From Halopseudomonas pertucinogena (GTDB taxonomy: Bacteria; Pseudomonadota; Gammaproteobacteria; Pseudomonadales; Pseudomonadaceae): a DNA stretch of 64,000 nt. Numbering within the stretch: the first letter of the stretch is position 1; each line of letters opens with the position of its first letter. Made by a program: the position numbers and the translations under genes. Below, piece after piece: positions 34,369 through 42,803 of this stretch. The notes under the pieces were generated by a model that made no database searches, was not told the DNA's origin, and was given only the letters and a program-made list of their open reading frames with translations. The stretch spans positions 34,623 through 98,622 of the forward strand of contig NZ_BMNN01000008.1 in the NCBI RefSeq assembly GCF_014646575.1, given 5' to 3'.

Positions 34369-35655
34369 ATGATCCCTTTCAGGCATTCGATCCTCTTTCT
34401 CGCCATGCTCGGACTGCTGGCGGCCTGCGATAACTCGTCGGACTCGCCCGACCAAGCCCAGGACACGCCGGCCGTTGCAACCGAGCCCGAACCAGCGCAG
34501 ACAGCCAGCCCGGCGCCGGAGACCGCCGAGGCGGACATAGAAGGCGAAGAGCAGGCTGCCGAACAGGCCGCAGCCGGTCAGCCCACCGCGGACCCCGGCA
34601 CCGCCGATCTGCCTTTCAGCGTGAGCGAGGTAGCGCGGTTCGATGCGCCCTGGGCGATGACCTTCCTGCCCGATGGGCGCGCACTGATAACCGAGATGGC
34701 CGGCACCCTGCGTCTGTATGACGTAGCCAATGACAGCACCGGTACCATCAGCGGTGTCCCTGAAGTGGTACATGCGGGCCAGGGAGGCCTGGGTGATGTG
34801 CTGCTGCATCCGCAGTTCGGCGACAACCAGTACATTTATCTGAGCTATGCCGAGGAAGGGGATGGCGGCACAGGGGCGGCAGTGGCCCGGGCCCGACTGG
34901 TGCTGGACGACCAGGGCGGCGGCGCGCTGGAAGATGTGCAGGTGATCTGGCGTCAGACGCCGAAGCTGGAAGGCAATGGCCATTTCGGCCATCGCCTGGC
35001 CTTCGACCGTGACGGCATGCTGTGGATCAGCTCCAGCGAGCGCCAGGCCTTCGACCCGTCCCAGGACATGAATTCGAACCTGGGCAAGATCGTTCGCCTG
35101 AAGGATGATGGCAGCGTTCCGGATGACAACCCCTTCACTGATCAGGGCGAGGTGGCAGCCCAGATCTGGACCCTCGGTCATCGCAACATCCTCGGCATGG
35201 CGTTCGACGCCGAGGGGCGCCTGTGGGCCCATGAAATGGGTCCCAAGGACGGCGACGAGCTCAACCTGATCGTCAAGGGCGAGAACTACGGCTATCCCCT
35301 GGTATCCAACGGCAACCACTACGACGACACCCCCATCCCCGATCATGACACCCGGCCGGAATTCAAGGCCCCGGTGATTACCTGGACCCCGGTCATCTCT
35401 CCGGCGGGGTTCATCATCTACGATGGTGACCTGTTTCCCGACTGGAAAGGCAGCGGCTTCATCGGCGGCATGTCGTCCCTGTCGCTGGTGCGGGTGAGCT
35501 TCGACGGCGAAACCGCCGAGGAAGCCGACCGCTTCGACATGCAGCGCCGCATCCGCGAGGTGGAGCAGGGTCCAGACGGAGCGATCTGGCTGCTGGAAGA
35601 CGGCACCCGTGGCGGGGACGGCGCGCTGCTCAAGCTGACCCCGACTACCGAGTAA
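34369..35655 (+). CDS. PQQ-dependent aldose sugar dehydrogenase-like lipoprotein
   Basis: A 428-residue six-bladed beta-propeller of the soluble glucose/aldose sugar dehydrogenase family (GSDH, YliI-like), which oxidises sugars with pyrroloquinoline quinone in the periplasm. It has a lipoprotein signal (LLAAC, Cys20), then an unusual acidic Ala/Pro/Glu-rich linker to residue ~85, then the catalytic domain starting LPFSVSEVARFDAPWAMTF, with GGLGDVLLHPQF, GHFGHRLAFDRDG, IWTLGHRNILGMAF and EMGPKDGDELNLI. These hold the usual His and Arg residues around PQQ and Ca. The acceptor and true substrate are unknown. It stands alone, divergent from the metallopeptidase gene. Confidence 0.88.
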   Translation: MIPFRHSILFLAMLGLLAACDNSSDSPDQAQDTPAVATEPEPAQTASPAPETAEADIEGEEQAAEQAAAGQPTADPGTADLPFSVSEVARFDAPWAMTFLPDGRALITEMAGTLRLYDVANDSTGTISGVPEVVHAGQGGLGDVLLHPQFGDNQYIYLSYAEEGDGGTGAAVARARLVLDDQGGGALEDVQVIWRQTPKLEGNGHFGHRLAFDRDGMLWISSSERQAFDPSQDMNSNLGKIVRLKDDGSVPDDNPFTDQGEVAAQIWTLGHRNILGMAFDAEGRLWAHEMGPKDGDELNLIVKGENYGYPLVSNGNHYDDTPIPDHDTRPEFKAPVITWTPVISPAGFIIYDGDLFPDWKGSGFIGGMSSLSLVRVSFDGETAEEADRFDMQRRIREVEQGPDGAIWLLEDGTRGGDGALLKLTPTTE

Positions 35656-35662
35656 AGCGTGA

Positions 35663-35699
35663 GGATCCCGGTGCAGCGCAGGATGCTGCACCGGGATCC
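35663..35699. terminator. 15-bp perfect inverted repeat between convergent genes
   Basis: GGATCCCGGTGCAGC and its exact complement flank a 7-base loop in the 52-base gap between the sugar dehydrogenase gene (+) and the PepSY gene (-). There is no T-run, so it is an unusual, very stable hairpin that probably ends both transcripts. Confidence 0.6.
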
Positions 35700-35707
35700 A
35701 CCGGTTT

Positions 35708-37198
35708 TCAGCATGGCCTCTGGCGCGCCGGCACCACCCGCCTGCTGCGCACCCTTTGCAGCCGCCGCCATCCGAGTACCATCCCGCTGCCACTGATCAC
35801 CAACCCGCCCACGCTGCCCAGCCACATCCAGCCGTCCCAGAGCGGCCGGCGCTCCAGCAGCGGCAACCAGTCCCAGCTGTGCAACAGCGCGAACAACCAG
35901 CGGGAGGCTCGCTGCCTGCGATCGAGAGTATTGACGATAGTGCCGCTGCGCGGGTCGATATGCAGCCAGGTCTGCTCTGGATCATCGAGCCGCACCCGCA
36001 ACACCGGCAGCGACCGGGGCAGGTGCCCGAGCATGCTGTGCTCGGCGCGCGGGTAATAATAAAAATCGTGAGCGGCCAGCCGCTCCACATGCAGCTGCAC
36101 CCCGGGACTGACCTCCTGTATCGCATCCAGCAATACCGCATCGGGGAGCGCCTCAAGCACCGCACTGCCATCGGCCGCCAGCAGCAGACTGTTGCCCTCG
36201 GCATCCACGCCCAGCAGATAGCCCCGCCCACCGATCAGCAGCCAGTGCAACTCCCGCGCCTGCAGGCCCCGCGCCTGCAACTGCTGCAGCGCCGCATCCG
36301 GCGCCAACGGGAAATGCGCGGCGTGCAGCTCACCGCCGGCGTACCCGGACGTATCCAGGGGCGCGCTGCTGGTAAATATCCGCCAGGGATTCATCGACAT
36401 CAATCCGCTGAAAATCCAGGCCAGCGCCAGCAGGCCGAACAGCAGCCCACCAACATGATGCCAGCGGGCGAACCCTCGATAGGGGCTGCGCGAGCCATTG
36501 CGATAAGGCCGCGTGAAGCGCCAGCGCAACACGCCCAGAACCAGACCCAGAAGGGTCATCAGCGTAGCAGCCAACGACAGATAGATCACGATATCCGTCC
36601 ACCAGTCATCAAGCGCACCGCCACGCAGCGGGTATACCCAGTGCAGCCAGGCACCCGCCCTGTTCCAGATACGCTCGGTGGGGCTGGCATCGCGCACCAC
36701 CTCGCCGCTCTGGCTGGAGATGTACAACAATGTGCCGTTATCCAGCGCCAGCCGATGCAGAGGTCGATGCGCATCGAGCGAGCGCGTATGAGTCCAGGCG
36801 TCCTCGTTCACCAGCCGCTGGTACTGCGGGTTCTGCAGGCTGGCGAACTGTCGCGCGCTGGCGACGGCCTGCGCTTCATCAACAGGGCCAAGCGGCTCGC
36901 CGGTGCGGGCATCCAGCACCTGAATACGCGAACCGTGGCGCAGGATATATCGCATTTCACCGGCCACTGTGGTCAGGCGCAAGCTGTCCGGTGCCTCGCC
37001 CTCCCCTGTCAGCACCTGACTCACCGGCACGCAACACTGCTGCTGCGCCAGCGGTGGCAGCCGGGCCAGGTGTTCGCGGGGCGTCAGCTTGGGGTAGCCG
37101 ACATACAGCATGACCAGTCCGGACAAAAACCACAGCGCCATGAACGTGCCCAGGCCTATGCCCAGCCAGCGATGCCACAGATAGAGGTAGCGTTTCAT
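35708..37198 (-). CDS. PepSY-associated transmembrane protein
   Basis: A 496-residue inner-membrane protein of the PepSY_TM family, often coded next to TonB receptors and proposed to act as a metal or siderophore reductase. It has an N-terminal helix (YLYLWHRWLGIGLGTFMALW), a periplasmic PepSY-like region, a pair of helices in the middle (about residues 200-225 and 245-270), a second periplasmic region, and a C-terminal helix with basic end. Conserved His residues in LWHRWLGIG and FARWHHVGG resemble heme-binding positions in this family. It starts one base after the TonB receptor stop, so they form an operon. Confidence 0.88.
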   Translation of the reverse strand: MKRYLYLWHRWLGIGLGTFMALWFLSGLVMLYVGYPKLTPREHLARLPPLAQQQCCVPVSQVLTGEGEAPDSLRLTTVAGEMRYILRHGSRIQVLDARTGEPLGPVDEAQAVASARQFASLQNPQYQRLVNEDAWTHTRSLDAHRPLHRLALDNGTLLYISSQSGEVVRDASPTERIWNRAGAWLHWVYPLRGGALDDWWTDIVIYLSLAATLMTLLGLVLGVLRWRFTRPYRNGSRSPYRGFARWHHVGGLLFGLLALAWIFSGLMSMNPWRIFTSSAPLDTSGYAGGELHAAHFPLAPDAALQQLQARGLQARELHWLLIGGRGYLLGVDAEGNSLLLAADGSAVLEALPDAVLLDAIQEVSPGVQLHVERLAAHDFYYYPRAEHSMLGHLPRSLPVLRVRLDDPEQTWLHIDPRSGTIVNTLDRRQRASRWLFALLHSWDWLPLLERRPLWDGWMWLGSVGGLVISGSGMVLGWRRLQRVRSRRVVPARQRPC

Positions 37199-37199
37199 C

Positions 37200-39368
37200 T
37201 CAGAACCTCATATCCAGACTGACATCGAAGCTGCGCGGCGCGCCTGCGTAGTACTGCCCGCCATAGGCCTGCATGGCATATATTTCATCGGTCAGATTGC
37301 GCACTCGCGCGGTTACTGCCAGATGCTCATCGAAACGATAGCGGCCAAACGCACCATACAGGGTGTAGGAGGGTGCCCGCAGAGTGTTGGCATTATTGGC
37401 GTAGACCGAGTCCACGTGGCGCAGATCCGCGCCCAGCTCAAGGGCCGGCGTCAAGCGCCAGGTCAGCCAGAGGTTGGCGACGCTGTCCGGCACGTTGACC
37501 GGCGTGTTGCCCTCGCGCGATACCGACACGCCGTCGACTGCCTCGTTGAACTCGTCATACTCGGCCTCCACATGGGCATAATTCGCCTCCACCAGCAGCG
37601 CAGGCGTAAGCTGCAGACGTCCAGCCAGCTCGATCCCTCGGGAGGTCTGCTGCCCGGCCTGCACCCACAGGTTGGGATTGGTTGAGTCACGTACCGCGAA
37701 ATCCCGCCGCACGATCTGATACAGCGCCACGGTTGCCGCGCCGCGCCCATCGAGAAAATCGAACTTGCTGCCCACTTCCCACTGCTCGCCACTGGACAGG
37801 TCGAACAGCCCCACATTGGAATAGGTCGCCGAGGCCAGTGCTCCCGCCGGAAGATCCGCGGAGGTACTGTATTGCACATACAGACTGGCGTTGGGGGTCA
37901 GATCAAGGACCAGACCGAGACGGCCGCTGAGCGGCTCCCAGCGGCGCCGGAAGAACGCCGGACTGGTCGGGCTGACAGCGCCGTGGTTAGTCACTTCCAT
38001 CTGCAGATGGTCATAGCGCAGGCCGCTGAGCAGTGCCAGCCGGTCACTCAGCTGCAGGTGGTTCTCCACGAACAATGCGCGACTGTCGATTTCGTGGAAG
38101 CGCTGTTTCTGCAAACCCTGCGCCATGCCGGGAATATCCCTGAAGCGTCTCGGGTCGAAGTCCTGCGGGTCGACCACATCAAAATCTCCACCGGAGCGCG
38201 GGTACAGCGTCTGGCGCATGCGCGAGTAGTCCAGCCCCAATGCCCAGCGACTGGGCAGACCGAACAGCTGGTGGTCGTGGCTCAATTCCACCCGGCTGCC
38301 CAGCAGATTCTGGTCGTGGCGCTGCAGGTAGGCAGCGGACCGCTCTACCTGGCTGTTGTCCCCGGAATAGGCGTACTGTTCCAGATTGCGGTAGTCGCGC
38401 TGGCCGTCGTAGTGGTACAGCGTATTGCGCAGACGGGTGGCGTGGCTCCAGTGGTAATCGGTGATCGATCGCAGCCAGCGCACCCGCTGTTCATAGCGGC
38501 CATCGGCCACGTTGTAGTTCTCGAAGCGTCGGCGCCTGTCGATCTTCATGGTGCTGCCACCGGTGTTGAGAACGGGCGAGCCCCAGTAGGGACTGTCCTC
38601 CCGGTCTTCCAGGTATTCCAGTGCCAGCGTATGGCTGAGTCTGGATGTCACATCACTGAGCAGTGACAGGGCGATACTGCCGGTCTCGCGCTCGTTGCGG
38701 TCAACGTAGCCGTTGCTGTCACCCCGGCTGACATCCAGACGCATGAAATGGCGGCTATCAGCCAGTTCGCCGAGCGCCTGGTTGAATCCCAGCGCCAGCT
38801 GCGACTCGTCGAAACGGCCATAGCGCAGGCGCCCTTCCAAACCCTGCGGCTCCCGGCTGGCCAGTTTGCTGATGTAATTGACCGAGCCGCCGACCGCGCC
38901 GGCCCCGTGCAGGAAGGATGACGGCCCGCCGAGCAGCTCGATGCGTTCGATCTGCCAGGCATCCACCGGGCGCGTGGCACTGCCGTAGCCCAGATTGATG
39001 CCGTTATACAGCTGGGTGATCTGGTTCTGGGTGAAGCCACGGTAGGAAAGAAAGCCACCGTAGCCGGGATTGGCAGAGGCATTGATGCCGGTCATGCCAT
39101 TGATCACGTCATGGGTGTCCACCGCACCGCGGGCATCGATGACGGCGCGGTCCGCCACGCTGACCGAGGCGGGCGTCTCGCGGGCAGTGAGGTCCAGCCG
39201 GGAGCCGGTATTGATGGGCTGATCCAGTTGAACAGCGGACGGCGCACTGACCGGCGCTGCGGCCCGGGCGGATACGGTACTGGCGGGCAGATTCAGGGCG
39301 GCATTCTGCGCCCACAGCAAGGGGGCGGCACTGATCCACAGCGCCGCAAGGGAAAGGCGTAGCAACAT
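37200..39368 (-). CDS. TonB-dependent outer-membrane receptor
   Basis: A 722-residue TonB-dependent receptor that should import a metal chelate or similar ligand using TonB energy. A signal peptide ends near residue 20 (PLLWAQ). The plug domain includes ETPASVSVADRAVIDARG, NPGYGGFLSYRGF, IERIELLGGPSSFLHG and GGSVNYISK; the 22-strand barrel follows, ending ...PRSFDVSLDMRF with terminal Phe. The plug resembles ferric-siderophore receptors, but the companion His-rich DUF2946-like protein and PepSY protein leave copper or another metal open. GGAGC lies before the ATG. No Fur box was seen upstream. Confidence 0.93.
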   Translation of the reverse strand: MLLRLSLAALWISAAPLLWAQNAALNLPASTVSARAAAPVSAPSAVQLDQPINTGSRLDLTARETPASVSVADRAVIDARGAVDTHDVINGMTGINASANPGYGGFLSYRGFTQNQITQLYNGINLGYGSATRPVDAWQIERIELLGGPSSFLHGAGAVGGSVNYISKLASREPQGLEGRLRYGRFDESQLALGFNQALGELADSRHFMRLDVSRGDSNGYVDRNERETGSIALSLLSDVTSRLSHTLALEYLEDREDSPYWGSPVLNTGGSTMKIDRRRRFENYNVADGRYEQRVRWLRSITDYHWSHATRLRNTLYHYDGQRDYRNLEQYAYSGDNSQVERSAAYLQRHDQNLLGSRVELSHDHQLFGLPSRWALGLDYSRMRQTLYPRSGGDFDVVDPQDFDPRRFRDIPGMAQGLQKQRFHEIDSRALFVENHLQLSDRLALLSGLRYDHLQMEVTNHGAVSPTSPAFFRRRWEPLSGRLGLVLDLTPNASLYVQYSTSADLPAGALASATYSNVGLFDLSSGEQWEVGSKFDFLDGRGAATVALYQIVRRDFAVRDSTNPNLWVQAGQQTSRGIELAGRLQLTPALLVEANYAHVEAEYDEFNEAVDGVSVSREGNTPVNVPDSVANLWLTWRLTPALELGADLRHVDSVYANNANTLRAPSYTLYGAFGRYRFDEHLAVTARVRNLTDEIYAMQAYGGQYYAGAPRSFDVSLDMRF

Positions 39369-39440
39369 GCAAGGGCTCCAGCTTGTTTCGACAGGCCCGA
39401 CCGCGCCGTGGCCTCAAGCCACGGCCCGGTCGGCATCAGT

Positions 39441-39815
39441 TCAGCAGCAGGAAGTCGAGGGGGGCGCCCGCGGATTGGTCGGAGGCCATCGCAGACGCGG
39501 GTGATGTGCTGCGCTCCACGCCGCGAACGGACTAGCCGCCGCAGGCGCCAGCATGGCCAGCAGGCCGAAAAAGGCGGCGAGTATGATCGCGCTGAACGGG
39601 CTGGCAAATTCGCAGCCCCCAGCGGCCGAAGAATGGTGGTGGGCATCTGCCTCGGAATCGGAATGCCCATCAGAGTGATGCGCGTGCTGGTCCGCTGCAC
39701 CGTGCCCGGGGAACACCATCTGACCCGCCCCGTAGGCGCAATGCAGCGCGCTGAACAGGATGCAGCACAGCAGCACCCAGGCAGACAGGTATCGATGGTG
39801 GCGGGCTCGCTTCAT
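39441..39815 (-). CDS. DUF2946-like His-rich membrane protein
   Basis: A 124-residue protein with an N-terminal hydrophobic segment (about residues 11-30), a histidine-rich stretch (residues 38-64: HGAADQHAHHSDGHSD, then ADAHHHSS) and a second membrane helix (about 73-96), ending RLRWPPTNPRAPPSTSCC. The ending and layout recall DUF2946 proteins, found with TonB receptors for metals. The His-rich loop, likely periplasmic, could bind copper, zinc or nickel; this is inference. It is the first gene of a three-gene minus-strand set with the receptor and PepSY protein; the ribosome-binding site is weak. Confidence 0.75.
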   Translation of the reverse strand: MKRARHHRYLSAWVLLCCILFSALHCAYGAGQMVFPGHGAADQHAHHSDGHSDSEADAHHHSSAAGGCEFASPFSAIILAAFFGLLAMLAPAAASPFAAWSAAHHPRLRWPPTNPRAPPSTSCC

Positions 39816-39931
39816 TCGGCTGTGTTCGACATGTGTTGTCCGGAGACGGACCCCCGAGCGCCCGGCGCCGGCGAACCGTTATCGAAGATGACAGGGTAGC
39901 AGCTGATCGCCGGGCGCGCCCCGGCTGATAG

Positions 39932-39947
39932 TGTCATGCGCATGACA
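39932..39947. promoter_or_regulatory. 16-bp perfect palindrome, candidate operator
   Basis: TGTCATGCGCATGACA is its own reverse complement. It lies in the 222-base divergent region between the His-rich protein gene (-) and the aldolase-like gene (+). It does not look like a Fur box. A dimeric repressor or activator site is likely from symmetry and place, but the protein is unknown. Confidence 0.5.
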
Positions 39948-40037
39948 GTCCGCTGCCCGGCCATCAACTAGACTGCCCGGACACGGCATGTCCGCCCCGC
40001 CGTCCATCACGCGAATGAACAAGAAGAGGAACGCCCG

Positions 40038-40811
40038 ATGAACGCAATGCAGCCACTACCGGTGCCCGATGTACGTGACCAGGTCTCGCCTGAGGAGTGG
40101 CAGACCCGTGTCGACCTGGCCGCCTGCTACCGCCTGGTCGCGCTCAATGGCTGGGATGACGTGGTCTTCACCCACATCTCGGCGAAGATTCCCGGGACCG
40201 AGCATTTTCTGATCAACCCCTACGGGCTGATGTTTGAGGAAATTACCGCCTCCAACCTGGTGAAGATCGACCTGCATGGCAACAAGGTCATGGAGTCGCC
40301 CTACGAGATCAACCCGGCGGGGTTCACCATCCACAGTGCCGTTCATGAGGCACGCCATGACGCGGGCTGCGTGCTGCATACCCACACCGCCGCCGGTGTC
40401 GGCGTTTCCGCGCAGAAGGAAGGAATCCTGCCGATTTCCCAGCAGGCCCTGTTCGTGCTCAGCAGCCTGGCCTATCACGATTACGAAGGTGTGGCCCTGC
40501 GTGAAGACGAGAAAGCCCGCCTGCAGCAGCATATGGGCCGCGCCAAGAACCTGGTGCTGCGCAACCATGGGCTGCTCACCTGCGGCCGGGACGTGGCCGA
40601 AGCCTACCTGGCCATGCATACCCTGCAGCGTTGCTGCGAGATCCAGATCAATGCCCAGGCCGGCGGCGCCGAGCTGGTGCCGATCCCGCAGAACATTCTG
40701 GATGGCGCCATCGAGAGCATGCGCCAGGTCACCCGGGGTGCCGGGGCCAACCTGGCGTGGCCGGCATTGCTGCGCAAGGCACAGCGCGACAGCCCCGGCT
40801 TCGACCGCTGA
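40038..40811 (+). CDS. class II aldolase/adducin family protein
   Basis: A 257-residue class II aldolase-fold protein. The zinc ligands of the family are present: HTHT (His114, His116) and His177 in LRNHGLLTCG; FEEIT around residues 66-70 supplies the acidic catalytic position. Segments DVVFTHISAKIPG and LINPYGLMFEEIT match the adducin-like subgroup common in Pseudomonas, whose substrates are mostly unknown. A GAGGAA site lies 10 bases upstream. It is a single gene, separated from the next by a long GC-rich hairpin. Confidence 0.9.
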   Translation: MNAMQPLPVPDVRDQVSPEEWQTRVDLAACYRLVALNGWDDVVFTHISAKIPGTEHFLINPYGLMFEEITASNLVKIDLHGNKVMESPYEINPAGFTIHSAVHEARHDAGCVLHTHTAAGVGVSAQKEGILPISQQALFVLSSLAYHDYEGVALREDEKARLQQHMGRAKNLVLRNHGLLTCGRDVAEAYLAMHTLQRCCEIQINAQAGGAELVPIPQNILDGAIESMRQVTRGAGANLAWPALLRKAQRDSPGFDR

Positions 40812-40821
40812 TTCACCCGCT

Positions 40822-40855
40822 GCGCGGCCGCCCTGTCCCGACAGGGCGACCGCGC
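40822..40855 (+). terminator. long GC-rich hairpin after the aldolase-like gene
   Basis: Stem parts GCGCGG/CCGCGC and CGCCCTGTC/GACAGGGCG, interrupted by a one-base mismatch, close a 2-base loop 10 bases after the stop codon. No T-run follows. It probably separates the gene from the DUF294 gene. Confidence 0.55.
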
Positions 40856-40916
40856 GCCGGGCATTACCCGCCTCCAGGCATTACACTGTCCCAACGACCA
40901 TGGCTGGACAGTGCCG

Positions 40917-42803
40917 ATGCAAGTTGAACTGATCGAGATCCGCGACCACTTCAGTCGCTTCGCCCCCTTTGACGAACTGCCGGAAGAGGTGCTGGACGAG
41001 CTCAGCTGTCATACCCAGGTGCGCTATTTCAAGGCCGGAAGCTCCATTCTGGAACGCGACGAAGCGATAACCGACCTGCATTACATACGCAGCGGCGCGG
41101 TGGAGATATACCGGCGCAGCGGCGAGCTGTACAACCGTCTGGGTGAAGGCGACATTTTCGGTCAGGCCAGTCTGCGCCGCGGCGGGCGGGTACGCTTTCC
41201 GGCCCGGGCGCTGGAAGATACGCTGATCTACTTCATCCCCGGGGAGCTGTTCAGTCGGCTCTGTGAACAGCACGACAGCCTCGCCGACTTCGTCGATACC
41301 GAAGGCGCCAAGCGACTGCGCATGGCCGCGCAACCCCATGGCCGCGCCAGCGAGCTGGTCAGGGTCAGGGTCAACAAGCTGATCAGCCGTCCGCCGGTGA
41401 TGCTGGATACCCAGGCCAGCATCCATCGCGCGGCGGCAGTGATGACCGAGCAGAGCGTATCCGCGCTGCTGATCACCGAGCCCGATCCGCTGCAACCGGA
41501 ACTGCCCCGGGTAGCAGGCATCATCACTGACCGCGATTTCCGCACCCGGGTGGTGTCCGCAGCGCTGCCACCCGAAACCCCGCTGCACAGCATCATGACG
41601 CCGGACCCCATCACCCTGCAGATCAATGCTTCGGTACTTGATGCCATTCTCTGCATGCTGCGGCACAACATCCATCATCTGCCCATCCTCAACCGGCGCC
41701 GCCCGGTCGGCCTGATCAACCTGGCCGACGTCATCCGCTACCAGTCACAGAGCAGCCTGTATCTGGTCAATGACATCTATAACCGCTCGTCGGTCAGCGA
41801 ACTGCAGAGCCTGGTGCCGGCCGTACGCGAGACCTTCCTGCGCATGGTCGAGGACGAGGCCAGCGCCCGGATGATCGGCAGCGCCCTGTCGAGCATCGGT
41901 CGCAGCTTCATCCAGCGGCTGGTGGACCTGGCCGAGAAGGAGCTCGGCCCCCCACCCGTGCCCTACAGTTTCATGGTGATGGGTTCGATGGCCCGGGATG
42001 AACAGCTCATCGTGACGGACCAGGACAATGCCCTGGTGCTGGATGACAGTTTCGATCCGGCGCAGCACGACGACTATTTCCTGCGCCTGGCGACCTTCGT
42101 CAGTGACGGGCTGGCCGCCTGCGGATACAGCTACTGCAAGGGCGACATCATGGCTACCAACCGGCGCTGGCGCCAGCCGCTGTCCGTATGGAAAGGCTAT
42201 TTCCGCGAGTGGATGGAGCGCCCCGACCCCCGGGCATTGCTCAACAGCAACATCTTCTTCGACCTGGAGTCGGTAACCGGTCAGGCGGATTTCATCGAGC
42301 AGCTGCGCGAACTGATCGCCACCACGGCCAGCCGCAATGCCCGATTTCTTGCACTGCTGGCACGCAACTCGCTCAACCGGACCCCGCCGCTGGGGTTCTT
42401 CCGCACCTTCGTCATGGAACAGGACGGCCAGCAGAAGAACATCATCAACATCAAGGGCCGCGGGACGGCTCCGCTGACCGACCTCATCCGGGTACATGCG
42501 CTGGCAATCGGCTCCAGCGCACAGAGCTCCCATGACCGCCTGGACGACATCGCCAGGACCCGGATCATGCCCCCGGAAGCGGTGGAACGGTTGCGCTATG
42601 CACTGGAGTTTCTGTCGCTGGCACGCATTCGCCACCAGGCGCTGGATCTTCAGGAAGGGCGGGAGCCGAACAACTACATCGAGCCGGAGAACGTGTCCGC
42701 GGCGGAGCGCCACGGGCTCAAGGATGCCTTCCAGATACTCAGCAACGCGCAGAAATTCCTGCGCTTCCGCTACCCGCTCACCGCCGCAGGGCGTCTGCCG
42801 TGA
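40917..42803 (+). CDS. cyclic-nucleotide-binding/CBS/DUF294 nucleotidyltransferase protein
   Basis: A 628-residue cytoplasmic signalling protein with four modules: a cNMP-binding-like domain (residues ~5-120; RYFKAGSSILERDEAI, LGEGDIFGQASL), two CBS domains (~150-275; VNKLISRPPVML, IITDRDFRTRV, MTPDPITL), a DUF294 nucleotidyltransferase-like domain with GSMARDEQ beginning at 356 and VTDQDNAL, and the DUF294 C-terminal helical domain. The architecture suggests control of a nucleotide or protein target by adenylate ligands. I prefer the ATG at 40917 over the GTG two codons earlier because a GGA lies 9 bases before it. Its stop overlaps the exonuclease start (GTGA). Confidence 0.92.
   Translation: MQVELIEIRDHFSRFAPFDELPEEVLDELSCHTQVRYFKAGSSILERDEAITDLHYIRSGAVEIYRRSGELYNRLGEGDIFGQASLRRGGRVRFPARALEDTLIYFIPGELFSRLCEQHDSLADFVDTEGAKRLRMAAQPHGRASELVRVRVNKLISRPPVMLDTQASIHRAAAVMTEQSVSALLITEPDPLQPELPRVAGIITDRDFRTRVVSAALPPETPLHSIMTPDPITLQINASVLDAILCMLRHNIHHLPILNRRRPVGLINLADVIRYQSQSSLYLVNDIYNRSSVSELQSLVPAVRETFLRMVEDEASARMIGSALSSIGRSFIQRLVDLAEKELGPPPVPYSFMVMGSMARDEQLIVTDQDNALVLDDSFDPAQHDDYFLRLATFVSDGLAACGYSYCKGDIMATNRRWRQPLSVWKGYFREWMERPDPRALLNSNIFFDLESVTGQADFIEQLRELIATTASRNARFLALLARNSLNRTPPLGFFRTFVMEQDGQQKNIINIKGRGTAPLTDLIRVHALAIGSSAQSSHDRLDDIARTRIMPPEAVERLRYALEFLSLARIRHQALDLQEGREPNNYIEPENVSAAERHGLKDAFQILSNAQKFLRFRYPLTAAGRLP

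Noticed and set aside
39293..39700. Alternative 135-codon frame overlapping the His-rich protein gene
   Set aside because: Its Arg/Pro-rich product looks like a shadow; the frame at 39441-39815 has membrane helices, a His cluster and the DUF2946-like ending.
39816..40037. Fur box upstream of the TonB receptor cassette
   Set aside because: No 19-bp GATAATGATAATCATTATC-like match was found; only an unrelated palindrome is present.
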